64,000 nt of DNA, from the NCBI GenBank assembly GCA_019420525.1, contig JAHZHA010000033.1, positions 16,223-80,222 on the forward strand. The letters run 5' to 3'. Shown piece after piece: positions 1 through 8,118 of the stretch (position 1 is its first letter; each line of letters begins with the position of its first letter). This stretch comes from Bacillota bacterium. Lineage in GTDB: Bacteria > Bacillota > Clostridia > Peptostreptococcales > Anaerovoracaceae. Below the pieces are notes generated by a model. That model worked only from the letters and a program-made list of their open reading frames with translations. It was not told where the DNA came from and made no database searches. Position numbers and translations under genes: made by a program.

Positions 1-731
1 AGAGAGTGGGATTCACTCAGGCGATTCTGGGACTTCCCGAAGTTCTGATTCTGGATGAACCTACGGCGGGACTCGATCCGAAGCAGATTATCGAAGTCAG
101 GGATCTGATCCGGGAACTGGGAAAGAGCCACACGATCATACTGAGTTCCCATATTCTGTCTGAGGTCAGCGCGGTCTGCGACAAAATCATGATTATTTCT
201 CACGGAAAGCTGGTGGCCTGCGACACGCCGGAAAATCTCATGGAACTTATGCATCCGATGGTCACCCTGAAAATTCAGGTGAAAGGCGACAGACAGACCG
301 TGGAAAATGTCCTTTCCGGCCTCGCGGGCATCAGCAGCTGGAAGGTCGGCGAATCTGCGGAGGACGGTGTCTTCACAGCAGAAGTACAGTATGAACACGG
401 CGAAGAGATCCGGGATGCGGCGGCCTTGGCGTTTGCGGAGGCGAAATGTCTCGTAGTCGGCCTCAGTGAGGAAAGCGCTTCGCTGGAGGACGTCTTCCTG
501 GAGCTGACGGAATCCGATCAGGAGTCCGCAGAACAGATGGCAGATGCAGCAGAAAAGACGGAGAATTCCGTGCCGGAAGAAGAATCTGCGGAAGACGAAG
601 CAGCCGGAGATTCCGATGCGGAAGAAAATGTGCCGGAAGAGAAAGCGCAAGACAGCGCAGAACCGGATGACACTGCAGAAAGCGGCTCCGGAGAAGCGGG
701 AGAGGAGGAAAAGAATGAAAGCCATATTTAA
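1..731 (+). CDS. ABC transporter ATP-binding protein (Gld/ABC-2 type), 3' part
   Basis: ATPase of an ABC-2 type exporter, truncated at the left window edge; the frame is open from base 3. The visible part starts just after the ABC signature (RVGFTQAILG), followed by Walker B and D-loop (VLILDEPTAGLDP) and the H-loop (ILSSHILSEV). A regulatory region follows. The last 70 or so residues are very rich in Glu, Asp and Ala, which is unusual for this family. The stop overlaps the permease start by 17 bp, so the two are probably translationally coupled. The substrate is unknown; related systems are annotated as gliding-type ABC transporters, but no motility role should be assumed here. Confidence 0.9.
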   Translation, partial: RVGFTQAILGLPEVLILDEPTAGLDPKQIIEVRDLIRELGKSHTIILSSHILSEVSAVCDKIMIISHGKLVACDTPENLMELMHPMVTLKIQVKGDRQTVENVLSGLAGISSWKVGESAEDGVFTAEVQYEHGEEIRDAAALAFAEAKCLVVGLSEESASLEDVFLELTESDQESAEQMADAAEKTENSVPEEESAEDEAAGDSDAEENVPEEKAQDSAEPDDTAESGSGEAGEEEKNESHI

Positions 732-1578
732 GAGAGAATTCAGATCCTTCTTTCACAATATGACCGGTCCAGTTTTTATGGCGGCGATTTTCGTGTTTAT
801 GGGAATTTATTTCGTAGCCTATAACATGGTCCAGGGGTATCCGTATTTCACCGCGGCTATGTCGGGCATGTCGTTTATCATGCTGTTGGCCGTCCCGATT
901 CTCACCATGCGCAGCTTTGCAGAAGAGCGCAAGACAAAGACGGATCAGCTTTTGCTGACGTCTCCCGTCTCGGTGACGAAGATCGTGCTGGGAAAATATG
1001 CGGCGATGCTGGCTGTTTTCGGAATCTGTATGCTGATAGCCTGTATTCTGCCGATCGTCATTCATTTTTACGGAGGCGGATCGATTCTGGCGGATTATTC
1101 TGCAATTCTGGGATTCTTTCTTCTGGGAGCGGCGTATATCGCCATCGGTATGTTTGTATCGTCTCTTACGGAAAGTCAGATTATCTCGGCGGTGGCTACG
1201 TTCTGTATCCTGCTGCTGCTCCAGCTGATCGACGGAATTTCGACGATCCTCCCTTCCGGAGCAGTCGGATCTTACGTGTGCTTCTTCCTGCTGATTCTGA
1301 TTCTGGCGGTTCTTCTCTACGCCATGACGAAAAATGTCGTCATCTCCGCCGGAGCCGGTGTAATCGCGGAAATTATTCTTACTATTATATTCTTTATTAA
1401 AAAGAGCGTATTCGGCGGCGTGTTCGGGGATTTTGTCACATCTCTCTCTCTGATTGCCAGATATGACAGTCTGCTGAATCTGACTCTTGATTTCTCTGTA
1501 TTCATCTATTATCTTACCGTGGCGGCAGTCTTCTGTTTCCTGACGGTTCAGATGATCCAGAAGCGCAGATGGAGTTAG
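715..1578 (+). CDS. ABC-2 type transporter permease
   Basis: Membrane subunit partnering the upstream ATPase. The start is ATG 715, preceded by GAGGAGGAAAAGA; the frame is open further upstream but only as antiparallel coding of the ATPase tail. The 287-residue product begins MKAIFKREFRSFF, a typical ABC-2 permease N-terminus, and has about six hydrophobic segments ending near the Lys/Arg-rich C-terminus (QKRRWS). It is the second gene of an operon with the GldG-like and DUF4340-like genes downstream (13 bp gap). The cargo is unknown. Confidence 0.88.
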   Translation: MKAIFKREFRSFFHNMTGPVFMAAIFVFMGIYFVAYNMVQGYPYFTAAMSGMSFIMLLAVPILTMRSFAEERKTKTDQLLLTSPVSVTKIVLGKYAAMLAVFGICMLIACILPIVIHFYGGGSILADYSAILGFFLLGAAYIAIGMFVSSLTESQIISAVATFCILLLLQLIDGISTILPSGAVGSYVCFFLLILILAVLLYAMTKNVVISAGAGVIAEIILTIIFFIKKSVFGGVFGDFVTSLSLIARYDSLLNLTLDFSVFIYYLTVAAVFCFLTVQMIQKRRWS

Positions 1579-1591
1579 GGGGTGACGGAAC

Positions 1592-3181
1592 ATGAAAAAA
1601 ATCAATCTGAAAGAAACGGGTTCCGGCCTGAAAGAGTCTTTCCGCACGAAGAATGTCCGGTTCGGCTCCTACAGTTCCGCGTTGATCGCCATCGTGATCG
1701 CGGTGGCGGTGGTGTTCAATCTGGTGATCAGTCAGATACCGGAGAAATATGTCTCTTTTGACCTTTCCCCGGGAAAACTCTACACCATCGGAGAAAAAAC
1801 GGAGAAACTGCTGGACTCCCTGGACGAAGACGTGACGATTACCGTCCTTGCGGAGGAGTCCGCCGCGGACACCACGCTGTCGAAGCTTCTGGACCGGTAT
1901 GAAGACGAATCGAAATATATTCACGTGGAATATGCGGATCCTGCTGTGGATCTCGATCTGGCTCAGAAGTACAGCACTTCGACTCAGAACAGTATCGTCG
2001 TCAGCTGCGGAAGCAGAGAAACGGTCATAGATTACAGCAATATTTATGTCAGTGATTATTCCAGTTATTATACGACAGGGTCCTACAGCACGTCTTTTGA
2101 CGGTGAAGGACAGATCACCAGCGCGGTGGCCAACGTGACGTCGGATGATATTCCGATGGCATATACGCTCACCGGTCACGGTGAATCTTCCGCGGGAAGC
2201 TCGCTCTCTTCGCTGCTGACGAAGCAGAATATTTCGCTTCAGGATCTCAATCTGATGACCAGCGGCGGCATTCCGGAAGACTGCGACTGTCTGATTATCA
2301 GCGCACCGACGACAGATCTGAGCGCCGACGAAGCCGACCAGATCATCGAATGGCTGGACGGCGGCGGTAAAGCCGTCATCACCGCCAATTATACGGAGAC
2401 GGAGCTGACGAATTTCAACCGTGTCCTGTCGGCGTACGGAATGAGCATCGACCGTGGCATTGTCATGGAAGGTTCCAATCATTATTATCAGTATCCGATC
2501 TATGTGATCCCGAATATCGAAGACGGTGATATCACATCGGATCTCGTCAGCGAGAAAGCCAATATTCTCCTGCCGCAGACGATGAGTATTCAGAAGACGG
2601 AGACAGAAGGGGTCACTGTGACGGATCTCCTGACTTCTTCAGACAGCTCATATGCGAAGACAGTTTCCGACGGAAAACTTTCCACATATGAAAAGGAAAG
2701 CGGCGATGCGGAAGGTCCGTTTGCACTGGCATGCCTGGCGGAAAAGACGTCCGCAAGCTCCGATGATGCCGAAGAATCCGATTCTGATGATGCGGTGTCG
2801 GATACAGAGGAAGATAGCGATGATACAACTGCTGACACAGAGGAAAGCGGTGATGCGGATGCGGAAGATACCGAAACGGACACGGAAGAATCTTCCGGAG
2901 GTCAGGTCATTCTGATTGCCGCCGGAACGATTACAGACGAAAGCATCATAAGCGGACTTCCGGTGGCAAATCTGGACTTCTATATGAACTGTCTGGGAAG
3001 CCTCTGCGGAGATGAGGAAAGTGCCGGAAATATCTCTATCGATGCGAAATCCGTAGATGCGGAATATCTGACGGTGACCGCGATGCAGGCCAATATCTGG
3101 CTCATCGTGACGGTGATACTGATTCCTCTCGCCATACTGGTTCTGGGGTTTGTAATCTGGCTCAGAAGAAGAAAGAAATAA
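1592..3181 (+). CDS. GldG-like ABC transporter auxiliary protein
   Basis: A 529-residue protein with one membrane segment near residues 30-50, a large extracytoplasmic domain of the ABC_transp_aux/GldG type (SFDLSPGKLYTIGEKT; later LTGHGE and the CDCLIISAPTTDLS region), and a second membrane segment near the C-terminus (IWLIVTVILIPLAILVLGF) followed by RRRKK. Between roughly residues 385 and 435 lies a low-complexity Asp/Glu/Ser/Thr insert. The start is ATG 1592 with GGGGGTGACGGAAC upstream. It probably forms the exporter complex with the flanking ATPase, permease and DUF4340 protein. Family assignment is by motif pattern; function is inferred only from context. Confidence 0.82.
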   Translation: MKKINLKETGSGLKESFRTKNVRFGSYSSALIAIVIAVAVVFNLVISQIPEKYVSFDLSPGKLYTIGEKTEKLLDSLDEDVTITVLAEESAADTTLSKLLDRYEDESKYIHVEYADPAVDLDLAQKYSTSTQNSIVVSCGSRETVIDYSNIYVSDYSSYYTTGSYSTSFDGEGQITSAVANVTSDDIPMAYTLTGHGESSAGSSLSSLLTKQNISLQDLNLMTSGGIPEDCDCLIISAPTTDLSADEADQIIEWLDGGGKAVITANYTETELTNFNRVLSAYGMSIDRGIVMEGSNHYYQYPIYVIPNIEDGDITSDLVSEKANILLPQTMSIQKTETEGVTVTDLLTSSDSSYAKTVSDGKLSTYEKESGDAEGPFALACLAEKTSASSDDAEESDSDDAVSDTEEDSDDTTADTEESGDADAEDTETDTEESSGGQVILIAAGTITDESIISGLPVANLDFYMNCLGSLCGDEESAGNISIDAKSVDAEYLTVTAMQANIWLIVTVILIPLAILVLGFVIWLRRRKK

Positions 3182-3204
3182 TGTAATAATCAGGAGGCCC
3201 GAAA

Positions 3205-3870
3205 ATGAGCAGACAGGAAAGAAGAATGAGCGGCGCGTTTATTTTGCTGCTATTGATGTTAGTTTTAGCCGTTCTGATTGCACTCTACTTTCTCATAGGG
3301 TATTTAAACGAAAAATCTTTACAACAGGATGAAGACAGCAGTCTGATACCGGAATTTGCAGGAATAGATCTGGATAATGTGGATACGTTCAGCTACGATT
3401 ACGACGGTACGCTTCAGACGTTCCTGAAGTCCGGAGATGAGTGGAACTATGCAGAGGATGAAAGCATTCAGCTGGATTCCGGTCTGGTGGATTCCATGCT
3501 GCAGGTTCTGGAAAATCTCAGCTATGAAAAGATCGTGGATGATTCTCTCGTCACATCTTCCAAATACGGTTTTGACGATCCTGAGATGACGATAACACTC
3601 AGCCTGTCAGACGGCACACAGAAAATTCTCTATATCGGAAGTCAGAATCCTATGGTAGGTCAGTATTATGCCGTGGCAGAAGGAGGCAGCAATATTTACA
3701 CCGTGGATTCACAGATCGTGGATGCGTTCCTTCCTGTATCAGAGTTGGAGGCAGCAGAAGATACGGAAGAAGAGGACGATGAGGATACGGCGGAGTCCGG
3801 CGGAACAGAAGATGACAGTTCCGATTCCTCTTCATCGGCAGATGAAGGAACGGACGACGCAGCAGAGTAA
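3205..3870 (+). CDS. DUF4340-type membrane-anchored protein
   Basis: A 221-residue protein with a single N-terminal membrane helix (about residues 12-33) and an outward domain resembling DUF4340 (FAGIDLDNVDTFSYDYDG; VDDSLVTSSKYGFDDPE; ILYIGSQNPMVGQYYA). Proteins of this type sit next to Gld-type ABC systems. The last 35 residues are an acidic/serine tail, echoing the tails of the two other proteins of the operon. SD GGAGG lies at 3192-3196. It is the last gene before the terminator near 4.0 kb. The biochemical role is unknown. Confidence 0.75.
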   Translation: MSRQERRMSGAFILLLLMLVLAVLIALYFLIGYLNEKSLQQDEDSSLIPEFAGIDLDNVDTFSYDYDGTLQTFLKSGDEWNYAEDESIQLDSGLVDSMLQVLENLSYEKIVDDSLVTSSKYGFDDPEMTITLSLSDGTQKILYIGSQNPMVGQYYAVAEGGSNIYTVDSQIVDAFLPVSELEAAEDTEEEDDEDTAESGGTEDDSSDSSSSADEGTDDAAE

Positions 3871-4001
3871 AGCGGAAACAGTTCTGATATGGAAAAATGG
3901 AAATGAGAATGGAAAAGGAATAACGTTCTGAAAAGGGGAAGGGAATTATTCATATGCAGCGGCAGGCGCAGGCCGACAGCACGTTTCTGTGGCTGCCATA
4001 A

Positions 4002-4053
4002 CAAAAAAAGGATGCCGTGCGGTTCAGAAGACTGCACGGTATCCTTTTTTTTT
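4002..4053 (+). terminator. Rho-independent terminator
   Basis: The stem GGATGCCGTGC (4010-4020) pairs with GCACGGTATCC (4034-4044) with one G-U pair, followed by nine T. It closes the ABC operon. The 3871-4168 gap otherwise shows no gene. Confidence 0.88.
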
Positions 4054-4168
4054 CGATGTTGCACAGACGAGGCGATTGGATTACTGGTCCATTGAAGTGA
4101 AGAGGTTTTATTTATTATGATAGTCATAAAGAGAGCTGTTTATCGGGTAAGAAACGGAGGACCGCAGG

Positions 4169-5068
4169 ATGTTCAGGGAGAAAATACGTGAGAATGAACA
4201 AATCGCAAAAAAGACGGTAAAAGACAGCGTTTTCACTTCTTTGTTCAGGGAAAAGAAATACCTTCTTCAGCTTTATCGATCGCTTCATCCGGAAGACACG
4301 GAGACGACAGAAGAGGACCTGGCAGACATCACGATTAAAAATATTCTCGTGGACGGAATCTACAACGATCTGGGATTTATTGCGGCGGACCGGCTCATGA
4401 TTTTAGTCGAGGCGCAGTCGACCCGGACGATGAATATTGTGGTGAGAGCATTTCTGTATCTGGCAAAGAGCTGGCAGGATTATATAGACAAAGAAAATAT
4501 GGATCTTTACGGCAGCAAAAAAGTAAAGCTGCCGAAACCGGAGCTATACGTTATCTTCACGGGAGAACGGACAGACAAACCGGACGTCATATCGCTTACA
4601 GATGAATTCTTTCCGGGAGAAGGACGTTTTGTCGACATCAGGACAGAAATGATTTACGGAGACGATGCCTGGCGGGAACTTGAATCGGGAGAGGAAAAGA
4701 GATATGATATTATCAGTCAATACATACTTTTCTCAAAGATTTATGACCGACAGCGTAAACTGTACGGCAGAACGCGAAAAACTGTCACAGAGACGATCCG
4801 TATCTGCGAAAGCAGGGATGTGTTAAAGGAATATCTGAAAAGCCGGAAAAAGGAGGTTGTTGACATTATGATGACGTTATTCGATGAAGAACGTATTCTT
4901 CAGATTCATGTCGATAACAAAATAAAGGAGAACACGGAGAAAGTAAAAAAGGACATGGTGAAGCAGATGCTGAAAGCAGGTTATTCCGTGGAAGAAATCG
5001 CGAAAATAGTCGGGCTGCAGGAGGACGAAATCCGCCATATCGGGGAAGAACAGGATGAAGCGGTGTAA
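4169..5068 (+). CDS. PD-(D/E)XK nuclease-family / Rpn-like putative transposase
   Basis: A 299-residue protein of the PDDEXK_2 / recombination-promoting nuclease type common in Clostridia. The N-terminal KDSVFTSLF, the acidic residue in VDGIYNDLGF near residue 66 and the E-x-Q motif in ILVEAQSTR near residue 90 fit the variant active site of this group. Near the C-terminus is a helix-turn-helix-like segment (AGYSVEEIAKIVGLQEDEI). The start is ATG 4169 with AACGGAGG upstream. It stands alone between two terminators. It may be a domesticated or mobile-element-derived gene, but no inverted repeats or target duplications were seen around it. Confidence 0.8.
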   Translation: MFREKIRENEQIAKKTVKDSVFTSLFREKKYLLQLYRSLHPEDTETTEEDLADITIKNILVDGIYNDLGFIAADRLMILVEAQSTRTMNIVVRAFLYLAKSWQDYIDKENMDLYGSKKVKLPKPELYVIFTGERTDKPDVISLTDEFFPGEGRFVDIRTEMIYGDDAWRELESGEEKRYDIISQYILFSKIYDRQRKLYGRTRKTVTETIRICESRDVLKEYLKSRKKEVVDIMMTLFDEERILQIHVDNKIKENTEKVKKDMVKQMLKAGYSVEEIAKIVGLQEDEIRHIGEEQDEAV

Positions 5069-5138
5069 TGACATGAAGCGGAGCTTTTCCGGTTCTATCG
5101 CAGACCGGAAATCTGAAGAGAAAATATGGAAAATACGG

Positions 5139-5190
5139 AAAGACCGCGCTGTACTTCTTCGGATTGCGCGGTCTTCATTCTTATTTTTAA
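5139..5190 (+). terminator. Rho-independent terminator
   Basis: A perfect 10-bp stem AAGACCGCGC (5140-5149) / GCGCGGTCTT (5166-5175) is followed by a T-rich stretch. It follows the nuclease-like gene. A second small hairpin (GCCTG/CAGGC, about 5208-5229) before TTTTT lies between it and the convergent lipoprotein gene. Confidence 0.8.
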
Positions 5191-5238
5191 AACGAGCGTT
5201 TTTCCGCCTGGCGCGTACCGTCAGGCGTTTTTCATATA

Positions 5239-5874
5239 TTATTCCGCAGGACAGCCCAGAGCTTCAAACAGCTCGCCGGCAGTCTCTTTTACGAGTTCGC
5301 TGTCTTCCGGGGCTCCGGTGACAAGCAGCACGGTTCCGTCTACTCTCAGGTAATACCCGTAATATGCTTCTGTGCCGGAAGCGGTATCCGCAGGAACATT
5401 TTCCTCATAATAGGCAAAATTGGAGCCCGGGCGCAGCCTGGCGATATGCGGATTCGAAGCGGAATCTCCGGAACTTCCGGATTCCTCAAATATGAGGCGT
5501 TCCGCTTCTTCCGGCGAAGATGCTTTCATGAAGATGATATTCAGCCGGTCATTGTCCGTGACTGCAGCGGATTCGTATGTGAGCAGGTCGGTGAGATCTG
5601 TCACTTCTCCGTAGGCCGATGCGGCCGTCTTGAAATCGCTCAGAGACGGGGCGGTATATCCGGTATCGTCGGATGACGTACCGGCTGTGCCGCTGTCTGA
5701 AACTTCTGCGCTGACAGAGGAAGAACTGCCGCCGCTGCCGTCGGTTTTATCAGAAGAGCATGCGGAAAAGAGAAGCAGCGCTGCCATCAGCAGAAACAGA
5801 GGAAGCAGAACTCTCAGCAGGAAATGCCGGCCTTTTTCCCGGGAAATCATGCTGCGATATTTTTTTTCATTCAT
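5239..5874 (-). CDS. Putative lipoprotein of unknown function
   Basis: A 211-residue product with a signal peptide and lipobox (LLLFSACSS, lipidated Cys near residue 41), a Gly/Ser-rich linker, then a folded domain of about 130 residues (APSLSDFKTAASAYGEV; NIIFMKASSPEEAERLIFE; YYGYYLRVDGTVLLVTGAP). It would be anchored on the outer face of the cytoplasmic membrane. The domain was not recognised with confidence. It is convergent with the nuclease-like gene and transcribed in the same direction as the upstream DMT transporter, 55 bp away, so the two may form an operon. SD AGGAGG is visible on the minus strand just upstream of the start. Confidence 0.75.
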   Translation of the reverse strand: MNEKKYRSMISREKGRHFLLRVLLPLFLLMAALLLFSACSSDKTDGSGGSSSSVSAEVSDSGTAGTSSDDTGYTAPSLSDFKTAASAYGEVTDLTDLLTYESAAVTDNDRLNIIFMKASSPEEAERLIFEESGSSGDSASNPHIARLRPGSNFAYYEENVPADTASGTEAYYGYYLRVDGTVLLVTGAPEDSELVKETAGELFEALGCPAE

Positions 5875-5929
5875 GTGTGATAATCCTCCTTTTTTTCATT
5901 GTACCACAAATAGAGAGCCGACGCCGGAT

Positions 5930-6787
5930 TTAACATGTGCGCCGGGCGAGTATGAAGTTGACGACGGCCGCGGCACAGATGATGATATAGCCTGCGATGC
6001 TGAGCATATCCGGAACCTGGGAGAATATCAGGAGACTCCAGAGGGTGGAAAAGATGATCTGTGTATAGTCGTAGATCGAGATTTCGCTGGCCGGCGCATA
6101 AAAATATGCGGCTGTGATGGTGAACTGACCGCCTGCCGCCGCCAGCCCCGCCAGCAGAAGCATCACCAGCTGCTGGACCGTCATGGGAGCGTAGTCGGCG
6201 ATCATGAAAGGCAGGCAGAAGAGACAGGAAAAAGCAGAGAAGAAAAAGACCACAAAGGGACCGCGTTCTCCTCGTTTTCCGAGATAGCGCACCGCGGTGT
6301 AAGCGGCTCCTGCGCCGAAACCTCCCAGCAGGCCGATGAGAGAGGGAATGAATTCCATGTTGGAAAACGTCGGCCGGATGATGAAGAGTGAACCGGCGAA
6401 TGCGGCTATGACGGCTCCTATCTGAAAAGACCGGGTCTTTTCTCTGAGAAAAATCATGCTGCACAATATGACGAAAAACGGCGACATTTTATTGAGCATG
6501 CTGGCATCGGAGAGCACCAGATGATCCACGGCATAAAAATTGCACAGAATTCCCAGAGTTCCGAAGACAGAACGGAGAATCAGAAAGGGAAGATTTTTCT
6601 TCTGGAAAGAAAAGCCCTGACCGCTCCGCACGAGAATGACGGTGGCGAAGATCGCTGCGATGAAATTCCGGAAAAAACTCTTCTGTATGGCCGGCAGATC
6701 GCCGGAGAGTTTGACGAAGAGACTCATCAGAGAGAAAAAGAATGCGGAAGCGATGATCAGAATGATTCCTTTATATTGCTGTTTCAT
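5930..6787 (-). CDS. EamA/DMT-family transporter
   Basis: A 285-residue integral membrane protein with the ten-helix two-repeat pattern of the drug/metabolite transporter superfamily. The first repeat starts KGIILIIASAFFFSLMSLFV and carries the conserved FFRNFIAAI segment; the second includes GLLGGFGAGAAYTAVRYLG. The substrate cannot be told from sequence. SD AGGAGG lies next to the start at 6787 (minus strand). The gene is divergent from sbcD. Confidence 0.85.
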   Translation of the reverse strand: MKQQYKGIILIIASAFFFSLMSLFVKLSGDLPAIQKSFFRNFIAAIFATVILVRSGQGFSFQKKNLPFLILRSVFGTLGILCNFYAVDHLVLSDASMLNKMSPFFVILCSMIFLREKTRSFQIGAVIAAFAGSLFIIRPTFSNMEFIPSLIGLLGGFGAGAAYTAVRYLGKRGERGPFVVFFFSAFSCLFCLPFMIADYAPMTVQQLVMLLLAGLAAAGGQFTITAAYFYAPASEISIYDYTQIIFSTLWSLLIFSQVPDMLSIAGYIIICAAAVVNFILARRTC

Positions 6788-6986
6788 ACGGACAATAACC
6801 TCCTGTCATAATATTATCTGTAAATCTGCGGAGCAGAAATGTATGAAAAACGGGTGACGCGTCGGGATGTCAGACGGTATTCTGTCCGATTCGTCCGGTT
6901 GCTGCGCCGGCAGTATTTTACCACAAAGAAAGCCTTCTGTGATAAAATTACACGGAAGTATGTACCGTAAAGCAAAGGAGTATTCC

Positions 6987-8117
6987 ATGAAATTCATCCA
7001 TCTGTCCGATCTGCATCTGGGGAAAAAACTGTACGAGTATTCCATGATTCGTGATCAGGAATATATTCTGGATCAGATTCTCGGCATCATAGACAGCAGC
7101 GGAGCGGAAGGCGTACTGATCGCCGGGGACATTTACGACAAGACGGTGCCGTCTGCGGAAGCCGTCATGCTGTTCGACCGCTTTCTGACCGGCCTGGGAG
7201 AGAGAAATCTCCGTGTCTTTATTATCAGCGGAAATCACGATTCCAGAGAGCGCCTGGCCTTCGGATCGGAAATCATGAGCCGCAGCGGTATCCATCTGTC
7301 TCCCGTATTTTCCGGGGAGATCCGGCCGGTGACCCTCAGAGACGAATACGGTCCTCTGAACGTATGGATGATGCCGTTTCTGCGGCCTGCAGACGTGAGA
7401 CATTTTTTTCCGGAGGAGAAGATCGGAAATTACAACGATGCCATCCGGACTGTCATCGGCAATATCCGGCTGGATGAAAAGCAGAGAAACCTGATGGTGG
7501 CCCATCAGTTTGTCACAGGAGCTTACCGCAGCGATTCGGAAGATATCACCGTGGGTGGCCTGGACAATATCGACGGCGCACTTTTTGCACCGTTCGATTA
7601 CACCGCGCTGGGGCATATTCACTCTCCGCAGAAAATAACGGGGGCAGAGGCGCGGTACTGCGGCTCGCCGCTGAAATATTCCTTTTCGGAAGCGGGACAG
7701 CAGAAGTCGGTACTGCTGGTGGATATGAGGGAAAAAGGCGATCTGGAGATCCGGGAGATCCCTCTGAAGCCTCTGCGCGAGATGAGAGAAATCCGGGGAA
7801 GCTATGACGAACTCACCAGCCGGAAAAATTATGAGAATACGGACACCGAGGCATATATTCACGTGACTCTGACAGATGACGGAGATATTCACGACGCCAT
7901 CGGCCGGTTACGGACGATCTATCCCAATATCATGCTGCTGGATTACGCCGGCCGGCGCACCGGAACCGGCCGGGAGGCAGAGGATTTCCGTCCGGAAGAA
8001 AAATCCGGAACCGATTATTTCGTGGAACTGTTTGAGATTCAGAATGGCCGCCAGCCGGATGAGGAGGAGCGGCAGATCATAGCCGAAGCGTTTGAAACAG
8101 AGAAGGAGGTGGAATGA
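6987..8117 (+). CDS. sbcD: Exonuclease subunit SbcD (Mre11-like)
   Basis: Nuclease subunit of the SbcCD complex, which processes hairpins and blocked DNA ends. The metallophosphoesterase motifs are in order: DLHLG (residues 8-12), GDIYD, GNHDS and GHIHS. The start ATG 6987 is chosen because AAAGGAG lies 6 bp upstream and the product then begins MKFIHLSDLHLG, as in the family; the frame is open 120 bp further upstream without an SD. The 376-residue length is normal. The stop is 1 bp before the sbcC start, so the pair is coupled. Confidence 0.95.
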   Translation: MKFIHLSDLHLGKKLYEYSMIRDQEYILDQILGIIDSSGAEGVLIAGDIYDKTVPSAEAVMLFDRFLTGLGERNLRVFIISGNHDSRERLAFGSEIMSRSGIHLSPVFSGEIRPVTLRDEYGPLNVWMMPFLRPADVRHFFPEEKIGNYNDAIRTVIGNIRLDEKQRNLMVAHQFVTGAYRSDSEDITVGGLDNIDGALFAPFDYTALGHIHSPQKITGAEARYCGSPLKYSFSEAGQQKSVLLVDMREKGDLEIREIPLKPLREMREIRGSYDELTSRKNYENTDTEAYIHVTLTDDGDIHDAIGRLRTIYPNIMLLDYAGRRTGTGREAEDFRPEEKSGTDYFVELFEIQNGRQPDEEERQIIAEAFETEKEVE

Positions 8118-8118
8118 G

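Noticed and set aside
463..1647. 394-codon minus-strand open frame over the ABC permease
   Set aside because: Antisense shadow: Arg/His/Gln-rich composition, no domain, no promoter.
4169..5068. PD-(D/E)XK gene as an intact mobile element
   Set aside because: No terminal repeats or second copy in the window; called as a gene only.
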